Made by a program: the position numbers and the translations under genes. Below are positions 7,976 through 18,616 of a stretch of 64,000 nucleotides of DNA, piece after piece. The DNA is from Halomonas sp. 'Soap Lake #6' (GTDB taxonomy: Bacteria > Pseudomonadota > Gammaproteobacteria > Pseudomonadales > Halomonadaceae). The notes beneath the pieces are model-generated. The model saw nothing but the letters and a program-made list of their open reading frames with translations, was not told the origin of the DNA and did no database searches. Position 1 is the first letter of the stretch; each line of letters starts with the position of its first letter. The DNA is taken from NCBI RefSeq assembly GCF_003031405.1, contig NZ_CP020469.1, forward strand, positions 2,604,001 through 2,668,000, written 5' to 3'.

Positions 7976-10900
7976 ATGACCATACGCGTTGCCTTGCACC
8001 ACCGTACAACGTATCGCTTTGACCGACCGGTTAAATTATCGCCACATGTTGTTCGCCTGCGCCCAGCGCCCCACTGCCGCACACATATTGAGGCGTATTC
8101 GCTCAATATCTCTGGTAACGACCACTATTTAAACTGGCAGCAGGATCCATTCGGTAACTTTAATGCACGCCTTGTTTTTCCTGAGCCACGTAAAGAACTA
8201 ACCATTGCCGTCGAACTTATCGCACCAATGACGGTAATTAATCCGTTTGATTTCTTCCTAGATGACATCGCCCAAAAAATTCCTTTTGCCTACACCGAAG
8301 AGCTACGCAACGAGTTAGGCCCTTATCTTGAAGTAACCGAAGCGGGACCTTATCTGCTGGAGTGGTTAAAGGATGTTTCCAGAAAGCCCACGACAAGTGT
8401 TGATTTTCTCGTGGCTCTTAACCAACGTCTGCAGCATGACATCAGCTATCTGGTGCGTATGGAGCCTGGGGTACAGAGCTGTGAAGAGACCTTAACTCTG
8501 GGTAGCGGCTCCTGCCGAGACAGCGCTTGGCTGTTAGTACAGATACTGCGACACCTAGGCCTCGCTGCACGCTTTGTATCTGGCTATTTGATTCAGCTCA
8601 CTCCCGATGTCAAAGCCCTGGATGGCCCTAGCGGCACCGAGGTCGACTTTACCGATCTACACGCCTGGACAGAGGTGTTTTTACCAGGTGCTGGCTGGGT
8701 AGGGCTTGATCCCACCTCTGGCTTATTTGCCGGTGAGGGCCATATCCCCTTAGCGGCAACGCCTACTACTGGCAGTGCCGCTGCTATTACCGGCTTTTCC
8801 GATAAATGTGAGGTTGAGTTTAACGTTGAGATGAGCGTTGAGCGCATCCATGAAGATCCACGGGTCACCAAGCCGTATAGCGATCAACAGTGGCAGCAAA
8901 TTCTGCAGTTGGGCGATCAGGTAGATAGCGAACTCAACCAGCAAGATGTTCGCCTCACCATGGGTGGCGAGCCAACTTTTGTTTCCGTCGATGACATGGA
9001 AAGCCCTCAGTGGAATACTGATGCACTGGGCGACCACAAACGCGAGCGTGCAGAAGCGCTGCTAACCCGTCTGCAGGCTGCCTACGCCGAGGGCAGTGTC
9101 ATTCAACAGCAGCAAGGCAAATGGTACCCCGGCGAGCCTCTGCCTCGCTGGGCACTCGCCTGCTACTGGCGTAAAGATGGCGTGCCACTATGGCGCGACC
9201 CCAAATGGCTGGCCTGCATGGAAGGCGCGCCTAAGGTCACTGTTGATGATGCTATGGCTCAGCGCTTTACTCATGCCCTAAGCGAGCAATTAGGTTTAGC
9301 GCCGCGCCACTGGATACCCGCATTTGAAGACGCCTACTACTACCTGTGGAAAGAACAAACACTGCCCGTAAGCGTTGACCCACGCAAAGCGAACTTAAAA
9401 GATGACGCTGAACGTCAACGCCTTGCCCGCTTGCTGGAACAGGATTTAGGCGCAGCAGTGGGCTACGCCCTGCCACTGCGACACTCCATTGCTCAATCAC
9501 ACCGCTGGGAGAGCGGACGCTGGCCACTCAAGCGCGACCACTTATTTCTAGTGCCTGGAGACTCGCCCATGGGCCTGCGGCTGCCGCTTTCTGCGCTGCC
9601 ATGGGCCGCCCCGGAGGATCAGCCACAACCCCAATCGCTCTTTGCACCGCGCCCAGATATTGGCGATATTCATGGTGAAGTGGCTAGACGTAACGCCGAA
9701 CAACACCGCTTGACCACGGCCGAACGCCAGGGCCAAAGCCTTCACCCCAGCCACAGCCACCCTGAAGGAGAAGCGGTCCAGCAGCAACCCAACGCCGAGG
9801 GTGACCGCGAACACAAAGTCATCCACACCAGCCTGTGTATTGAGCCGCGCGATGGACGTTTACATATTTTCCTGCCACCACTTACCCAACTGGAGCACTA
9901 CCTAGACCTGATCAGCAGCATTGAAGAGTGTGCTCGCTCGTTGAGTTGCCCGGTGATGATAGAGGGCTACGCGCCGCCTCGCGATCCGCGTCTGGAAAGC
10001 TTCCAGATCACCCCAGACCCCGGTGTCATTGAAGTTAACATCATGCCCGCGGCCAGCTGGAGAACCTTAGTCGCCCAAACCGAGCGGTTGTACGATGAGG
10101 CCCGCCTGGCGCGCCTGGGCACCGAAAAATTCATGTTAGATGGCCGCCATACCGGTACCGGCGGCGGTAACCATGTAACCCTTGGAGGCATTACACCAGA
10201 TGACTCGCCGTTTCTGCGCCGTCCTGACCTGCTGGCCAGCCTAGTCACGTATTGGCAGCACCACCCTAGTCTCTCCTACCTGTTTGCAGGCCTCTTCATT
10301 GGCCCCACCAGCCAGGCTCCCAGGGTGGATGAGGCCCGCCACGAAGCGCTTTACGAGTTGGAAATCGCTCTGCAACAGATGCCTGAAGGTGAGGTTGTTC
10401 AGCCTTGGCTGGTAGACCGCCTACTGCGCCACCTGCTCACCGACTTGACCGGCAACACCCACCGTGCCGAATTCTGTATCGATAAGCTCTACTCGCCAGA
10501 TAGCGATAGTGGACGCCTTGGACTTTTAGAGCTGCGCGGCTTTGAAATGCCGCCCCATGCCCGCATGGGTCTAATGCAGATGCTGCTGATTCGTGCCCTG
10601 GTTGCCCGCTGCTGGAAGACACCCTACCGAGCAAAGCCGGTACGCTGGGGCAGCGCACTTCAAGACCGCTGGATGCTACCCCACTACCTGTGGGAAGACT
10701 TAAGCGATGTACTCAGCGATCTACGCAATCACGGCTTCAATTTTGAGCTTGAGTGGTTCGCACCATTTTTAGAGTTCCGTTTCCCTGTACATGGACGGCT
10801 ACATACCCCCATGCTCAATATTGAGCTTCGCCAAGCTATTGAGCCATGGCATGTACTGGGCGAAGAGGCCACCGCCGGAGGAACCGCACGCTATGTGGAT

Positions 10901-11326
10901 TCATCGGTTGAGCGTCTAGAGGTTAAAGTTAACGGTATGAGCGGCGACCGCTATGTGGTGACCTGTAATGGTCGGCAAGTTCCGTTAGCTGCTACGGGAC
11001 GTAACGGGGAAGCAGTAGCAGGCGTACGCTACCGTGCTTGGCAACCACCTTCCGCGCTGCACCCGCAAATCCCCATTCATGCTCCATTAGTGTTTGACAT
11101 TATTGACACCTGGAACCAACGTTCGGTGGCGGGCTGCACCTACCATGTGGTTCACCCCACCGGTCGCGGTTTTGAAACATTTCCTGTGAACGCCTTTGAA
11201 GCGGAAGCACGGCGCCTAGGTAGGTTTAGCGGCAGCGGACATCGCCATGGCTATCAAGCACCTAAAGCTGAAATGCTCAACCAAGAGCTACCTTGCACGC
11301 TAGACCTTCGTTGGAGCCCACGTTAA
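7976..11326 (+). CDS. transglutaminase-like / DUF2126 two-domain protein
   Basis: 1116 residues. The N-terminal part is a transglutaminase-like cysteine peptidase with a Cys in GSGSCRDSAW (about residue 180), His in DLHAWTEVF (about 226) and Asp in GLDPTSG. From about residue 290 the large DUF2126 domain follows, with MGGEPTFVSVDDME and GTGGGNHVTLGG, which resembles an amidoligase/ATP-grasp-like catalytic fold. Family members sit with ATP-grasp and alpha-E genes in predicted peptide-tag synthesis and cleavage systems. No signal peptide, so it should be cytosolic. Ribosome site is weak. It heads the plus-strand operon, with 89 bp to the next gene. Confidence 0.92.
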   Translation: MTIRVALHHRTTYRFDRPVKLSPHVVRLRPAPHCRTHIEAYSLNISGNDHYLNWQQDPFGNFNARLVFPEPRKELTIAVELIAPMTVINPFDFFLDDIAQKIPFAYTEELRNELGPYLEVTEAGPYLLEWLKDVSRKPTTSVDFLVALNQRLQHDISYLVRMEPGVQSCEETLTLGSGSCRDSAWLLVQILRHLGLAARFVSGYLIQLTPDVKALDGPSGTEVDFTDLHAWTEVFLPGAGWVGLDPTSGLFAGEGHIPLAATPTTGSAAAITGFSDKCEVEFNVEMSVERIHEDPRVTKPYSDQQWQQILQLGDQVDSELNQQDVRLTMGGEPTFVSVDDMESPQWNTDALGDHKRERAEALLTRLQAAYAEGSVIQQQQGKWYPGEPLPRWALACYWRKDGVPLWRDPKWLACMEGAPKVTVDDAMAQRFTHALSEQLGLAPRHWIPAFEDAYYYLWKEQTLPVSVDPRKANLKDDAERQRLARLLEQDLGAAVGYALPLRHSIAQSHRWESGRWPLKRDHLFLVPGDSPMGLRLPLSALPWAAPEDQPQPQSLFAPRPDIGDIHGEVARRNAEQHRLTTAERQGQSLHPSHSHPEGEAVQQQPNAEGDREHKVIHTSLCIEPRDGRLHIFLPPLTQLEHYLDLISSIEECARSLSCPVMIEGYAPPRDPRLESFQITPDPGVIEVNIMPAASWRTLVAQTERLYDEARLARLGTEKFMLDGRHTGTGGGNHVTLGGITPDDSPFLRRPDLLASLVTYWQHHPSLSYLFAGLFIGPTSQAPRVDEARHEALYELEIALQQMPEGEVVQPWLVDRLLRHLLTDLTGNTHRAEFCIDKLYSPDSDSGRLGLLELRGFEMPPHARMGLMQMLLIRALVARCWKTPYRAKPVRWGSALQDRWMLPHYLWEDLSDVLSDLRNHGFNFELEWFAPFLEFRFPVHGRLHTPMLNIELRQAIEPWHVLGEEATAGGTARYVDSSVERLEVKVNGMSGDRYVVTCNGRQVPLAATGRNGEAVAGVRYRAWQPPSALHPQIPIHAPLVFDIIDTWNQRSVAGCTYHVVHPTGRGFETFPVNAFEAEARRLGRFSGSGHRHGYQAPKAEMLNQELPCTLDLRWSPR

Positions 11327-11415
11327 TCCTGTGCCTTATACTAGCGCTTAATACTTTCTTATCGGCGCCAGCTGCAGGATAATCCGCCCCTTACCTGCTT
11401 AGGACAACAAGGATC

Positions 11416-13824
11416 ATGACGGCCCCTGTCTCACCCTCACTTATTGAGCTCGGCACTGCCGGGCTTGTTGAGGATTACCTGAATCAGCTTGGCAAGGGAC
11501 AGCCCGGCACCTTCGACGCGCTGCTTGACCGCCAGGGCCAACTGCGGCCTGGCTGGCAGAGCCTGCTCGGTGCCCTTGAAGTGCTAGGGTCGGATGGACG
11601 CTTTCAGCAGCATGAAGAGATCCAACGGCTGCTGGCGGAAAATGGCGTTATCTTCAACATGCACGATGATACCCATGGGCGTGCATGGCGACTTGACCCC
11701 TTGCCCTGGGTGATTGACCAGGCTCAGTGGCAAATGCTCGAGATGGGTTTAGCCCAGCGAAGCCGCCTACTCAACGCTCTGTACAACGACATTTACGGCG
11801 CCCGTACGCTATTTGATGCAGGCCTTTTGCCTACCCAGGCTATTCTGGCATCGCCCCACTTTTTATTGCCCTGCCACAGCTCCCAGCCAACTGATCGTCC
11901 CGCGATTAACTTCCATGGTGTGGATGTAATTCAAGATGCTGCAGGCCAATGGCGGGTATTTGGTGACCGCCTACAAGCACCTTCCGGGACCGGCTTTGCG
12001 CTGGAAAATCGTATTCTGATGGCCCGGGCCCTACCAGAGATGTACCGTAACGCGCCGCTAAAACGGCTCGCAGGCTTTTTAGATAACTACCACCGCACAC
12101 TTACCACACTGGCCTACCAACACCGCGACAATCCCAACGTAGTGTTGTTTACCCCCGGGCCAGGTAGCCCACGCTACTTTGAGCACGCCTATCTGGCTAA
12201 CTACCTTAATATCGACCTCGCTGAAGGCCAGGATATGGTAGTGCGCGATGGCCAACTATGGCTGCGAACCTTAGGCGGACTACAGCCAGTTGACGTCGTC
12301 CTGCGCCACTGCGACGACGCCTACTGCGATCCATTAGAGTTACGCGGTGACTCTCAACTGGGCGTACCAGGGCTGTTACAAGCCGCTCGCTCCAGTGGCG
12401 TAGCCATGTCCAATGCACTTGGAGTAGGCGTGCTTGAGATACCTGAGCTTGCGGGCTACCTGCCGGCTTTGTGTGAACATCTGCTGGGCGAGACACTGCT
12501 ACTGGCTAACGCCGACGGTAATACACTGCCTTCGACTGCACCGGTGTTCGACCACAAAATGCAGCGCCTCACTCCCACTACTCTGAACTTGCGTTGCTTT
12601 GTCTCTCGCACACCAGGAAGTGTTAGTACGCAAGGGCAGCAACCCAGTGACTACCACGTGATGCCAGGCGGTCTAGCCTGGGTAGGTGCACCTGGTTCAC
12701 CTTCGCTAAGTAGCCCAGTGGTAAAAGATGTATGGGTAACTGCTAACACGCCCCAACCTCACGTTAGCCAACTACGCCAAGCCCGTGGCCCGGTAGTCGC
12801 AACACGAGATGGCACCGACTTACCCAGCCGCGTGGCTGAAAGCCTGTTTTGGTTAGGCCGCTACGGCGAACGCCTGGATGCCCGAGCGCGCCTGCTGCGG
12901 GAAGCGCTCATGCGGCTAATGGAGTACGACCAGGATGATATTGCCGACCAGTTACTCGATGAACTGTTGCTGGCGTTGGATATCACCACGCTAAACAGCG
13001 CTGATGAAAATACCAGGCCGCTACTAGTTGGCTTTGCACAAAAACGCACTGCCCTGCTAGCCCAGTTTGGTGAGAGCGAACCACAAGCGCTACAACCACT
13101 ATTTGCCCAACTACTGCGCAACGCCCGTAGCGTACGCGACCATTTGGGCGATGACTCCTGGCGAGTGATTCACCAGCTACGCCAACGTGTGGATATGCTT
13201 AATCCAAGCGTCAGCGCTAGCGCAGCCCGGCGCGCCTGCGAGGGTCTTTCTGCCCAACTGGCAGCGTTTTTTGGCCTGTGTAACGAAACTATGCCCCATC
13301 ACTATGGTTGGCGGTTTATGGATATCGGCCGCTTTTTAGACCGCGTACTGGGGCTTTTATCGCTGCTAAAACTCACCCTTAATGCGCCACATTCGCCTGG
13401 GCTGGCGCTGTGGGAAGTGGTGCTCGCCACCACCGACAACTTTACCGCTTACCGCAGGCGCTACCGCAGTGAACTTCATCCAGAAGCGATTCTTGACCTA
13501 CTGCTGTTCGATGAAACCAATCCACGTTCGGTGGGCTACATGCTTAAGCGCCTTGAACGGCAAATGGACAAGCTACCCGGCAGTTCCTCACCTTACCGCA
13601 ACGCTGAGCGGCGGCTGCTGATTCAGGCTAACGCAGCGCTGCACTTAGCGGATATCGACCGCATAAGCCACCTTGCCGACACCCCGGAGGCACAGGAAGC
13701 GCTGGAACAGCTATTAGATGATTTGATTACGCCGCTTAATGCACTGTCGGATGCTATCAGCCATAGCCATTTCAGCCACATAGAGCGGCCGCGCCAATTA
13801 GTCAGCATGGAACCGGATGAATGA
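11416..13824 (+). CDS. circularly permuted ATP-grasp fused to alpha-E
   Basis: 802 residues. Residues about 60-480 repeat the circularly permuted ATP-grasp blocks (FHGVDVIQDAAGQWRVFGD, GTGFALENRILMARALPEMY, VVLFTPGPGSPRYFEHAYLA). From about residue 475 the alpha-E signature LPSRVAESLFWLGRYGERLD opens a second domain reaching the C terminus. The same two activities are encoded by separate genes on the other arm of the locus. The ATP-grasp half looks diverged: the VVKPANESGGYG block of the split copy is not obvious here, so catalysis may differ. Its last 4 bases overlap the next gene, so translation is coupled. Confidence 0.9.
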   Translation: MTAPVSPSLIELGTAGLVEDYLNQLGKGQPGTFDALLDRQGQLRPGWQSLLGALEVLGSDGRFQQHEEIQRLLAENGVIFNMHDDTHGRAWRLDPLPWVIDQAQWQMLEMGLAQRSRLLNALYNDIYGARTLFDAGLLPTQAILASPHFLLPCHSSQPTDRPAINFHGVDVIQDAAGQWRVFGDRLQAPSGTGFALENRILMARALPEMYRNAPLKRLAGFLDNYHRTLTTLAYQHRDNPNVVLFTPGPGSPRYFEHAYLANYLNIDLAEGQDMVVRDGQLWLRTLGGLQPVDVVLRHCDDAYCDPLELRGDSQLGVPGLLQAARSSGVAMSNALGVGVLEIPELAGYLPALCEHLLGETLLLANADGNTLPSTAPVFDHKMQRLTPTTLNLRCFVSRTPGSVSTQGQQPSDYHVMPGGLAWVGAPGSPSLSSPVVKDVWVTANTPQPHVSQLRQARGPVVATRDGTDLPSRVAESLFWLGRYGERLDARARLLREALMRLMEYDQDDIADQLLDELLLALDITTLNSADENTRPLLVGFAQKRTALLAQFGESEPQALQPLFAQLLRNARSVRDHLGDDSWRVIHQLRQRVDMLNPSVSASAARRACEGLSAQLAAFFGLCNETMPHHYGWRFMDIGRFLDRVLGLLSLLKLTLNAPHSPGLALWEVVLATTDNFTAYRRRYRSELHPEAILDLLLFDETNPRSVGYMLKRLERQMDKLPGSSSPYRNAERRLLIQANAALHLADIDRISHLADTPEAQEALEQLLDDLITPLNALSDAISHSHFSHIERPRQLVSMEPDE

Positions 13825-14708
13825 ACTACAGCCTGCGGCACACAACACGCTACCACTACAGTGCGCCGGTTACCCTGTGCCATAGTGAAGCGCGAGTGTT
13901 GCCACGTAAAACGCTACATCAGCAGTGCGGAGCATCGGGACTAACCATTAGCCCAATGCCCCAGATGCAGGCGGAAAGGCGTGATGTGTTCGGCAATCGG
14001 GTGCTCTACTTCGCCATGGAAGAGGTTCACCAAACCCTGGATGTCACCGTAGTGACGCCAATCAATACCCATCCTTTGGGGCTTCTACCGGTCACCTCTC
14101 CGGCCTGGGAACAGATCGCGGAACAGCTGTGTGCTGATAACCGTTTCGACATGCAGCTCTACCGCTTGGATTCACCGTTTATCCGCCGTAATGAGGAGCT
14201 CGCCACCTTTGCCCGCAGTTGCTTCACTCCCGGCCGCCCGCTACTAGAGTCAGCACTAGCCCTTAACCAGCTGATCTACAACACCTTTGAGTACGACCCC
14301 AGCTTCACGACACTAGCCACTCCGCTAAGCGACGTACTGACTAACCGTCGCGGTGTTTGCCAGGACTTTGCCCATGTAGCCATTGGCGCGCTACGCTCGC
14401 TAGGCTTACCAGCACGCTACATTAGCGGCTACCTGGAAACCCAACCACCTCCCGGCCAGCCACGCTTAATTGGTGCGGATGCCTCCCACGCCTGGCTAGC
14501 CACCTGGATTCCTGAATGGGGTTGGCTAGCGCTTGACCCTACCAACGGCACTGTGGCAGGCGAACAGCACCCGGTACTGGCCTGGGGGAGAGACTATGCG
14601 GATGTTGCGCCGCTCAAAGGTGTCATGAATGGAGGCGGAGAACACCAGCTTGAGGTCGAGGTCGATGTCATACCGCTGACGACTGATACCGCAGAACCGT
14701 CAGGCTGA
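13821..14708 (+). CDS. transglutaminase family protein
   Basis: 295 residues with the N-terminal beta domain (MNYSLRHTTRYHYSAPVTLC) and a transglutaminase core. Catalytic residues are in RRGVCQDFAH (Cys about 180), DASHAWLATW (His about 223) and ALDPTNG (Asp). Bacterial members of this type are predicted proteases or peptide ligases acting with the ATP-grasp/alpha-E partners. The ATG overlaps the stop of the fusion gene (ATGA). It is the last gene of the plus-strand operon and is followed by a paired palindrome at 14716-14740. Confidence 0.9.
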   Translation: MNYSLRHTTRYHYSAPVTLCHSEARVLPRKTLHQQCGASGLTISPMPQMQAERRDVFGNRVLYFAMEEVHQTLDVTVVTPINTHPLGLLPVTSPAWEQIAEQLCADNRFDMQLYRLDSPFIRRNEELATFARSCFTPGRPLLESALALNQLIYNTFEYDPSFTTLATPLSDVLTNRRGVCQDFAHVAIGALRSLGLPARYISGYLETQPPPGQPRLIGADASHAWLATWIPEWGWLALDPTNGTVAGEQHPVLAWGRDYADVAPLKGVMNGGGEHQLEVEVDVIPLTTDTAEPSG

Positions 14709-14715
14709 ACGGCAG

Positions 14716-14740
14716 ATAGCGCTATCGTGAATAGCGCTAT
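14716..14740. terminator. duplicated 10-bp palindrome, probable bidirectional terminator
   Basis: The palindrome ATAGCGCTAT occurs twice with CGTGA between, so a perfect 10-bp stem can form. It sits between the converging transglutaminase and DUF3581 genes. Confidence 0.55.
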
Positions 14741-14849
14741 AACTTAATAGCTCAACGGTTGGTAAGCATCTCGGTTAATGATGGCTACCACACCAGCAAC
14801 TACAGTAAACAGCTAGGTTTTTCACTAACGTAGATGTGCAATGTGCAGT

Positions 14850-15557
14850 TCAGGCCGCTTCGTAGGCTGCCTTTAAGCGATAGAACTCGTCCACAATGGC
14901 GGCCATTTCAACCGCATCGTAGTCACACAACCCGCTAACAACCAGCTTCTTGGAGCCAACGCCCAACGACTCACCGGCTGACTTGATAGAGAACTCCAGT
15001 AGCGCTTCAGCACGTTTGCCCTGCACATCTAAAGAAGAGCGGGTTAAGGCCAAGTCTGGCGCAAAACCATCTAACCGTTCTAAGCAAAATCCCATGCTAT
15101 CGTAGATAACCAGTGGACGCTTAGGATTAAACATAACCCCATGCTGCTCCATTAATGGCTTCAAATAATGAGGGAAATTTTTACCTGAAAATGCTACGTA
15201 GCAGCGAGCAAACGCTTCAACCGCCGCTTCATCGTGGGTAACATCACCACGACGCACTACTTGCAGATAGCATTTACCACTATCATCTAATACATGAATA
15301 TCGCCATTTTCTACTTCACTAAACTTGAGTGATGTATCTGCACCCACCATATTAGTAAAGCGAAATTCCATTTGTCGCGACAACCCAAACTTGACCAGTA
15401 CTAGCGTAAATAGCAGGTCACCAGGTACACAAAAGCGCCGTGCATCTGGGTTATGAATCGGGTTGTAATCGCCGGCCACGCCTTTGGCGAAACGGCTGGC
15501 CTGCTCTGCGGAGATCACCACATACTCTCCGCGCTGCGCGTAAAAATCCTTGAACAT
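14850..15557 (-). CDS. DUF3581 family protein
   Basis: 235 residues, matching the DUF3581 family of gammaproteobacteria. The stretch GDYNPIHNPDARRF near residue 30 resembles the active-site helix of hot-dog-fold dehydratases (MaoC type), so a thioesterase- or hydratase-like fold is plausible, but no reaction is known. No signal peptide. It is a single gene, divergent from the AsmA-like gene. The ATG at 15557 gives the expected family start MFKDFY. Confidence 0.8.
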   Translation of the reverse strand: MFKDFYAQRGEYVVISAEQASRFAKGVAGDYNPIHNPDARRFCVPGDLLFTLVLVKFGLSRQMEFRFTNMVGADTSLKFSEVENGDIHVLDDSGKCYLQVVRRGDVTHDEAAVEAFARCYVAFSGKNFPHYLKPLMEQHGVMFNPKRPLVIYDSMGFCLERLDGFAPDLALTRSSLDVQGKRAEALLEFSIKSAGESLGVGSKKLVVSGLCDYDAVEMAAIVDEFYRLKAAYEAA

Positions 15558-15664
15558 GGCTTTGCTGCCTGCCTAGCGTTGAAATCGAAAACCCATTACT
15601 GCTCCACGACGCGCATAATGCCATAAAACATGCGCCAACAGGAGTCATCTGCTAGGAAGCCCGT

Positions 15665-18616
15665 ATGACAAATCAACAATACACGCCGCACCGGCTACTA
15701 CGCATTCTACTTATCACCCTATTCAGCGCCCTACTGATCGCTTTAACTTGGCTGCTGGGCAGTGCATGGCTGCTTAATAGCCAGTGGCTACCCCAGCGTA
15801 TTTCACAGATCGACGGTGTAGATATTCGCTGGACTGAAGCCACTAGCCTGCACCCCGGGCGCTGGGAGGTAGAAAATCTCTATCTCGCTCGAGAAGATCG
15901 TGCGCTCCCTATTGCAGTTGAGGCACAACGAGCGACCCTTTCGCTCTCACTATTGGCGCTGCTGCGCGGCGAACTACACGTACAATCGCTTGATGCACAG
16001 GGCATCCGCCGCCTTACCGTAGGCGATATTGCCCTGGAGGCTGAAGGCCAACTGCAAGTGAGCGATACCCTGTTCAGCCGTGAGTCTCTCGCGGTGCCCA
16101 GCGTATCATTAGACATCACCCATGGGCGTTTGCTGCGTCTCAGCGACCAGGCAACGTTGGTACGCGACATTAATCTTCGTGCCAACGCCTCGCTTGAACC
16201 GGTCATCACTGCAGAGCAATCACGAGATGAGCTTACCGCAGCGCTGCTAAGCGCTCTTTCCGCGCAGCTTTCGATTAATGCCCAAGCAGATGCCTGGGAC
16301 GTATTCATGCCCTATTTAGAGGCACTGCCTTGGCTAAGCCTGACTGGGCGCGGCGCCCTGGCAGGTGAGCTTACGCTTGAAAATGGTGAGTTCCAGCCCG
16401 GCAGCGACCTCACCCTGGATGCCCCGGCACTGCGTTTAAGTCTGGACGAACAACGCCTACAACCCCAGGAAGAAGATAGCCGACGCTGGATAATTGCCGA
16501 CTCACCGCCGCCACGCCACACGGCCAGTGGCGAAGGACGGGTAAGCTTATTCGTAGATGCTGACCAGCTCCACTTCTCGACCCTACTCAACGATGTTGTG
16601 CTAGCCGACACAACACCTTACGCCATCGATACTCAGCTACGTTTAGCAACCAGCATGCCCAACCAGCGTCTCGACCAGCTGGATCTCCCCACAGGCGCCA
16701 TCATTGAAGTAAAGGGTGAGGTCACTCGCTTAGGCATGCTGGACCGCTACCTAGCGCACACCTTTGAAGGCCAAGGTATACAACTCTCTGGCAGCGGTAA
16801 CATCGAAGCCAGCGCCCTCCTACGCGATGCTCGCCCTTACCAGGCATCGCTTAACGTTCAAGCGCCAGCGCTTGCCGCCGAGCTGCTTAACTTTTCTGCT
16901 CAAGGCAGTGGTTCTTTGACTGCCCAGCTCTCACCCGACGAAATAATCAATGCCACCCTTGCACTTAGCGATGCAACTCTGACTCACCGCCAACAAACAC
17001 TACTGGCAGACGCCGATATCACCCTGACAGCACGCAGCCCACTCGCCCCCGAATATGCGCAGGAAGCAGCCACAGGTAACTTACACTGGCAAAACGCACG
17101 CCTACCCGACATCAGCGTGCTACAAAGCTACCTGGGAGCGGTGCTGCCTAGCCCCGCCCCACTTAAGCTACTGAAAGGCCAAGCTGCCAGCCATGGTCAG
17201 CTTGCGTTATCCACCACAGAACTAAGTGGGGAGGTTTATCTATCAGGCGAGCAGTTAACCACCCGATGGCAGCACGATGAGCGCTCCGGCACGCTGGAAA
17301 GCGACGCCCAACTTAGCCTGGCAATCCGCCGGGCAACCATAGACGGCACAGCGCTTGATATCAGCGGCTCGCGCCTCAGCTGGCAAATAGCCGATGCCCA
17401 AGCGCCCAGCGAGCGCTTGGAAAGCATACTTGTATTACGTGAAGGGAGTTTCCAAAAACGCGATACCCTTAACGGTCAGTTTGTTTTGGAAGGTAGCGTA
17501 CAGCGGTTAGGTTTTTTAAATGCTTTCCTTCCTGATGCCCACGGACTTGCCCTTTCCGGCGACGGACAACTATTCGCCCAAGGGGCTTTTCGCGCTAACC
17601 GCCTGCTACCTCCCTCCCGATTAAGGGTGAATGCTAACCAGCTTGAAGTGGCGTTTTTAGACTACTTCGCCACCGGGCGTGGCGAGCTAACAGCCCAGCT
17701 CGATACTGACGAACAGGCACAGCTTTCCCTAGGCATTCCCCGCTTTGCACTTAGCCGCCAAGGCGACGATCGCCCCCACTTAGAGGGACGACATTTTGCA
17801 CTAACCACTCAAACAGAGCGCTTTAGCGATGTGCTGGAATCCCCCGATCCCAGCTACTTCATCACTCGCATTGCCCTGCCCATTACCGAAGTGCCCGACT
17901 TTACCCGTTATAACCATTACCTGCCTGAGGATGCAGGCATCACCCTGCTAGGGGGCCAGGCCAGCCTCGCCAGCGAATGGCTACTAGATGGGTTAAATGC
18001 CAAAGGGGAAATTAATTTGCGCGCATTTAGGGCTGAATTAGCGCTACTTGATCAACGCCTAAGAGGTGATATAGAGCTGCGCTTACAGCTCACCGAGGGC
18101 GACCTTGAAACACGACACTTCACTGCCAATGAATCATATCTGCGCTTGGAAAACGTGTTCCGTCAGAGTGAGGAAGGCGCGCAGGATGCAGGCTGGTGGG
18201 TACAGCTATCCATGGACCAAGCGCAGCTAAAGTGGGATGATCCGATTCGCTTAACCAGCCAACTGCGTCTAAGCATGCGTGATTCAGGCCTGCTGGCCAG
18301 GCTATTTTTAGCCCGCGCTCGAGAAAGTGATTGGCTTGGTAGATTATTAAGCGTGCGCCATATTGATGGCACCGCACAGCTAGCAATCAACGGTGAGCAG
18401 ATTAGCCTACATGATTTAACGCTCACCGGAGGCCCGCTACTGCTGCTTTCTGATGTGGTGCTGGCGGACAAGAGCGCTAATGGCGCTTTATACGCACGAC
18501 TGGGCTCTGTTGGCATAGGCGTTGAGCTAATCAACAGCGAGCCCTCACTCCGGGTACTACAGCCACGCCGCTGGTTTGACCGCTGGCGAACAGCTCAGCG
18601 CTTTCCCAGGCCCTAA
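15665..18616 (+). CDS. large inner-membrane-anchored AsmA/YdbH-like protein
   Basis: 983 residues with one N-terminal membrane anchor (about residues 12-34, LLRILLITLFSALLIALTWL) and a long, repetitive beta-rich body rich in Leu, Ser and Gln. This is the layout of AsmA/TamB/YdbH proteins, which span the periplasm and are linked to lipid movement between the membranes. Alternating hydrophobic strands such as GELTLENGEF and the closing segment about VRHIDGTAQLAING support this. Family placement is by architecture rather than by a named motif. Start ATG at 15665; the gene is monocistronic. Confidence 0.65.
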   Translation: MTNQQYTPHRLLRILLITLFSALLIALTWLLGSAWLLNSQWLPQRISQIDGVDIRWTEATSLHPGRWEVENLYLAREDRALPIAVEAQRATLSLSLLALLRGELHVQSLDAQGIRRLTVGDIALEAEGQLQVSDTLFSRESLAVPSVSLDITHGRLLRLSDQATLVRDINLRANASLEPVITAEQSRDELTAALLSALSAQLSINAQADAWDVFMPYLEALPWLSLTGRGALAGELTLENGEFQPGSDLTLDAPALRLSLDEQRLQPQEEDSRRWIIADSPPPRHTASGEGRVSLFVDADQLHFSTLLNDVVLADTTPYAIDTQLRLATSMPNQRLDQLDLPTGAIIEVKGEVTRLGMLDRYLAHTFEGQGIQLSGSGNIEASALLRDARPYQASLNVQAPALAAELLNFSAQGSGSLTAQLSPDEIINATLALSDATLTHRQQTLLADADITLTARSPLAPEYAQEAATGNLHWQNARLPDISVLQSYLGAVLPSPAPLKLLKGQAASHGQLALSTTELSGEVYLSGEQLTTRWQHDERSGTLESDAQLSLAIRRATIDGTALDISGSRLSWQIADAQAPSERLESILVLREGSFQKRDTLNGQFVLEGSVQRLGFLNAFLPDAHGLALSGDGQLFAQGAFRANRLLPPSRLRVNANQLEVAFLDYFATGRGELTAQLDTDEQAQLSLGIPRFALSRQGDDRPHLEGRHFALTTQTERFSDVLESPDPSYFITRIALPITEVPDFTRYNHYLPEDAGITLLGGQASLASEWLLDGLNAKGEINLRAFRAELALLDQRLRGDIELRLQLTEGDLETRHFTANESYLRLENVFRQSEEGAQDAGWWVQLSMDQAQLKWDDPIRLTSQLRLSMRDSGLLARLFLARARESDWLGRLLSVRHIDGTAQLAINGEQISLHDLTLTGGPLLLLSDVVLADKSANGALYARLGSVGIGVELINSEPSLRVLQPRRWFDRWRTAQRFPRP

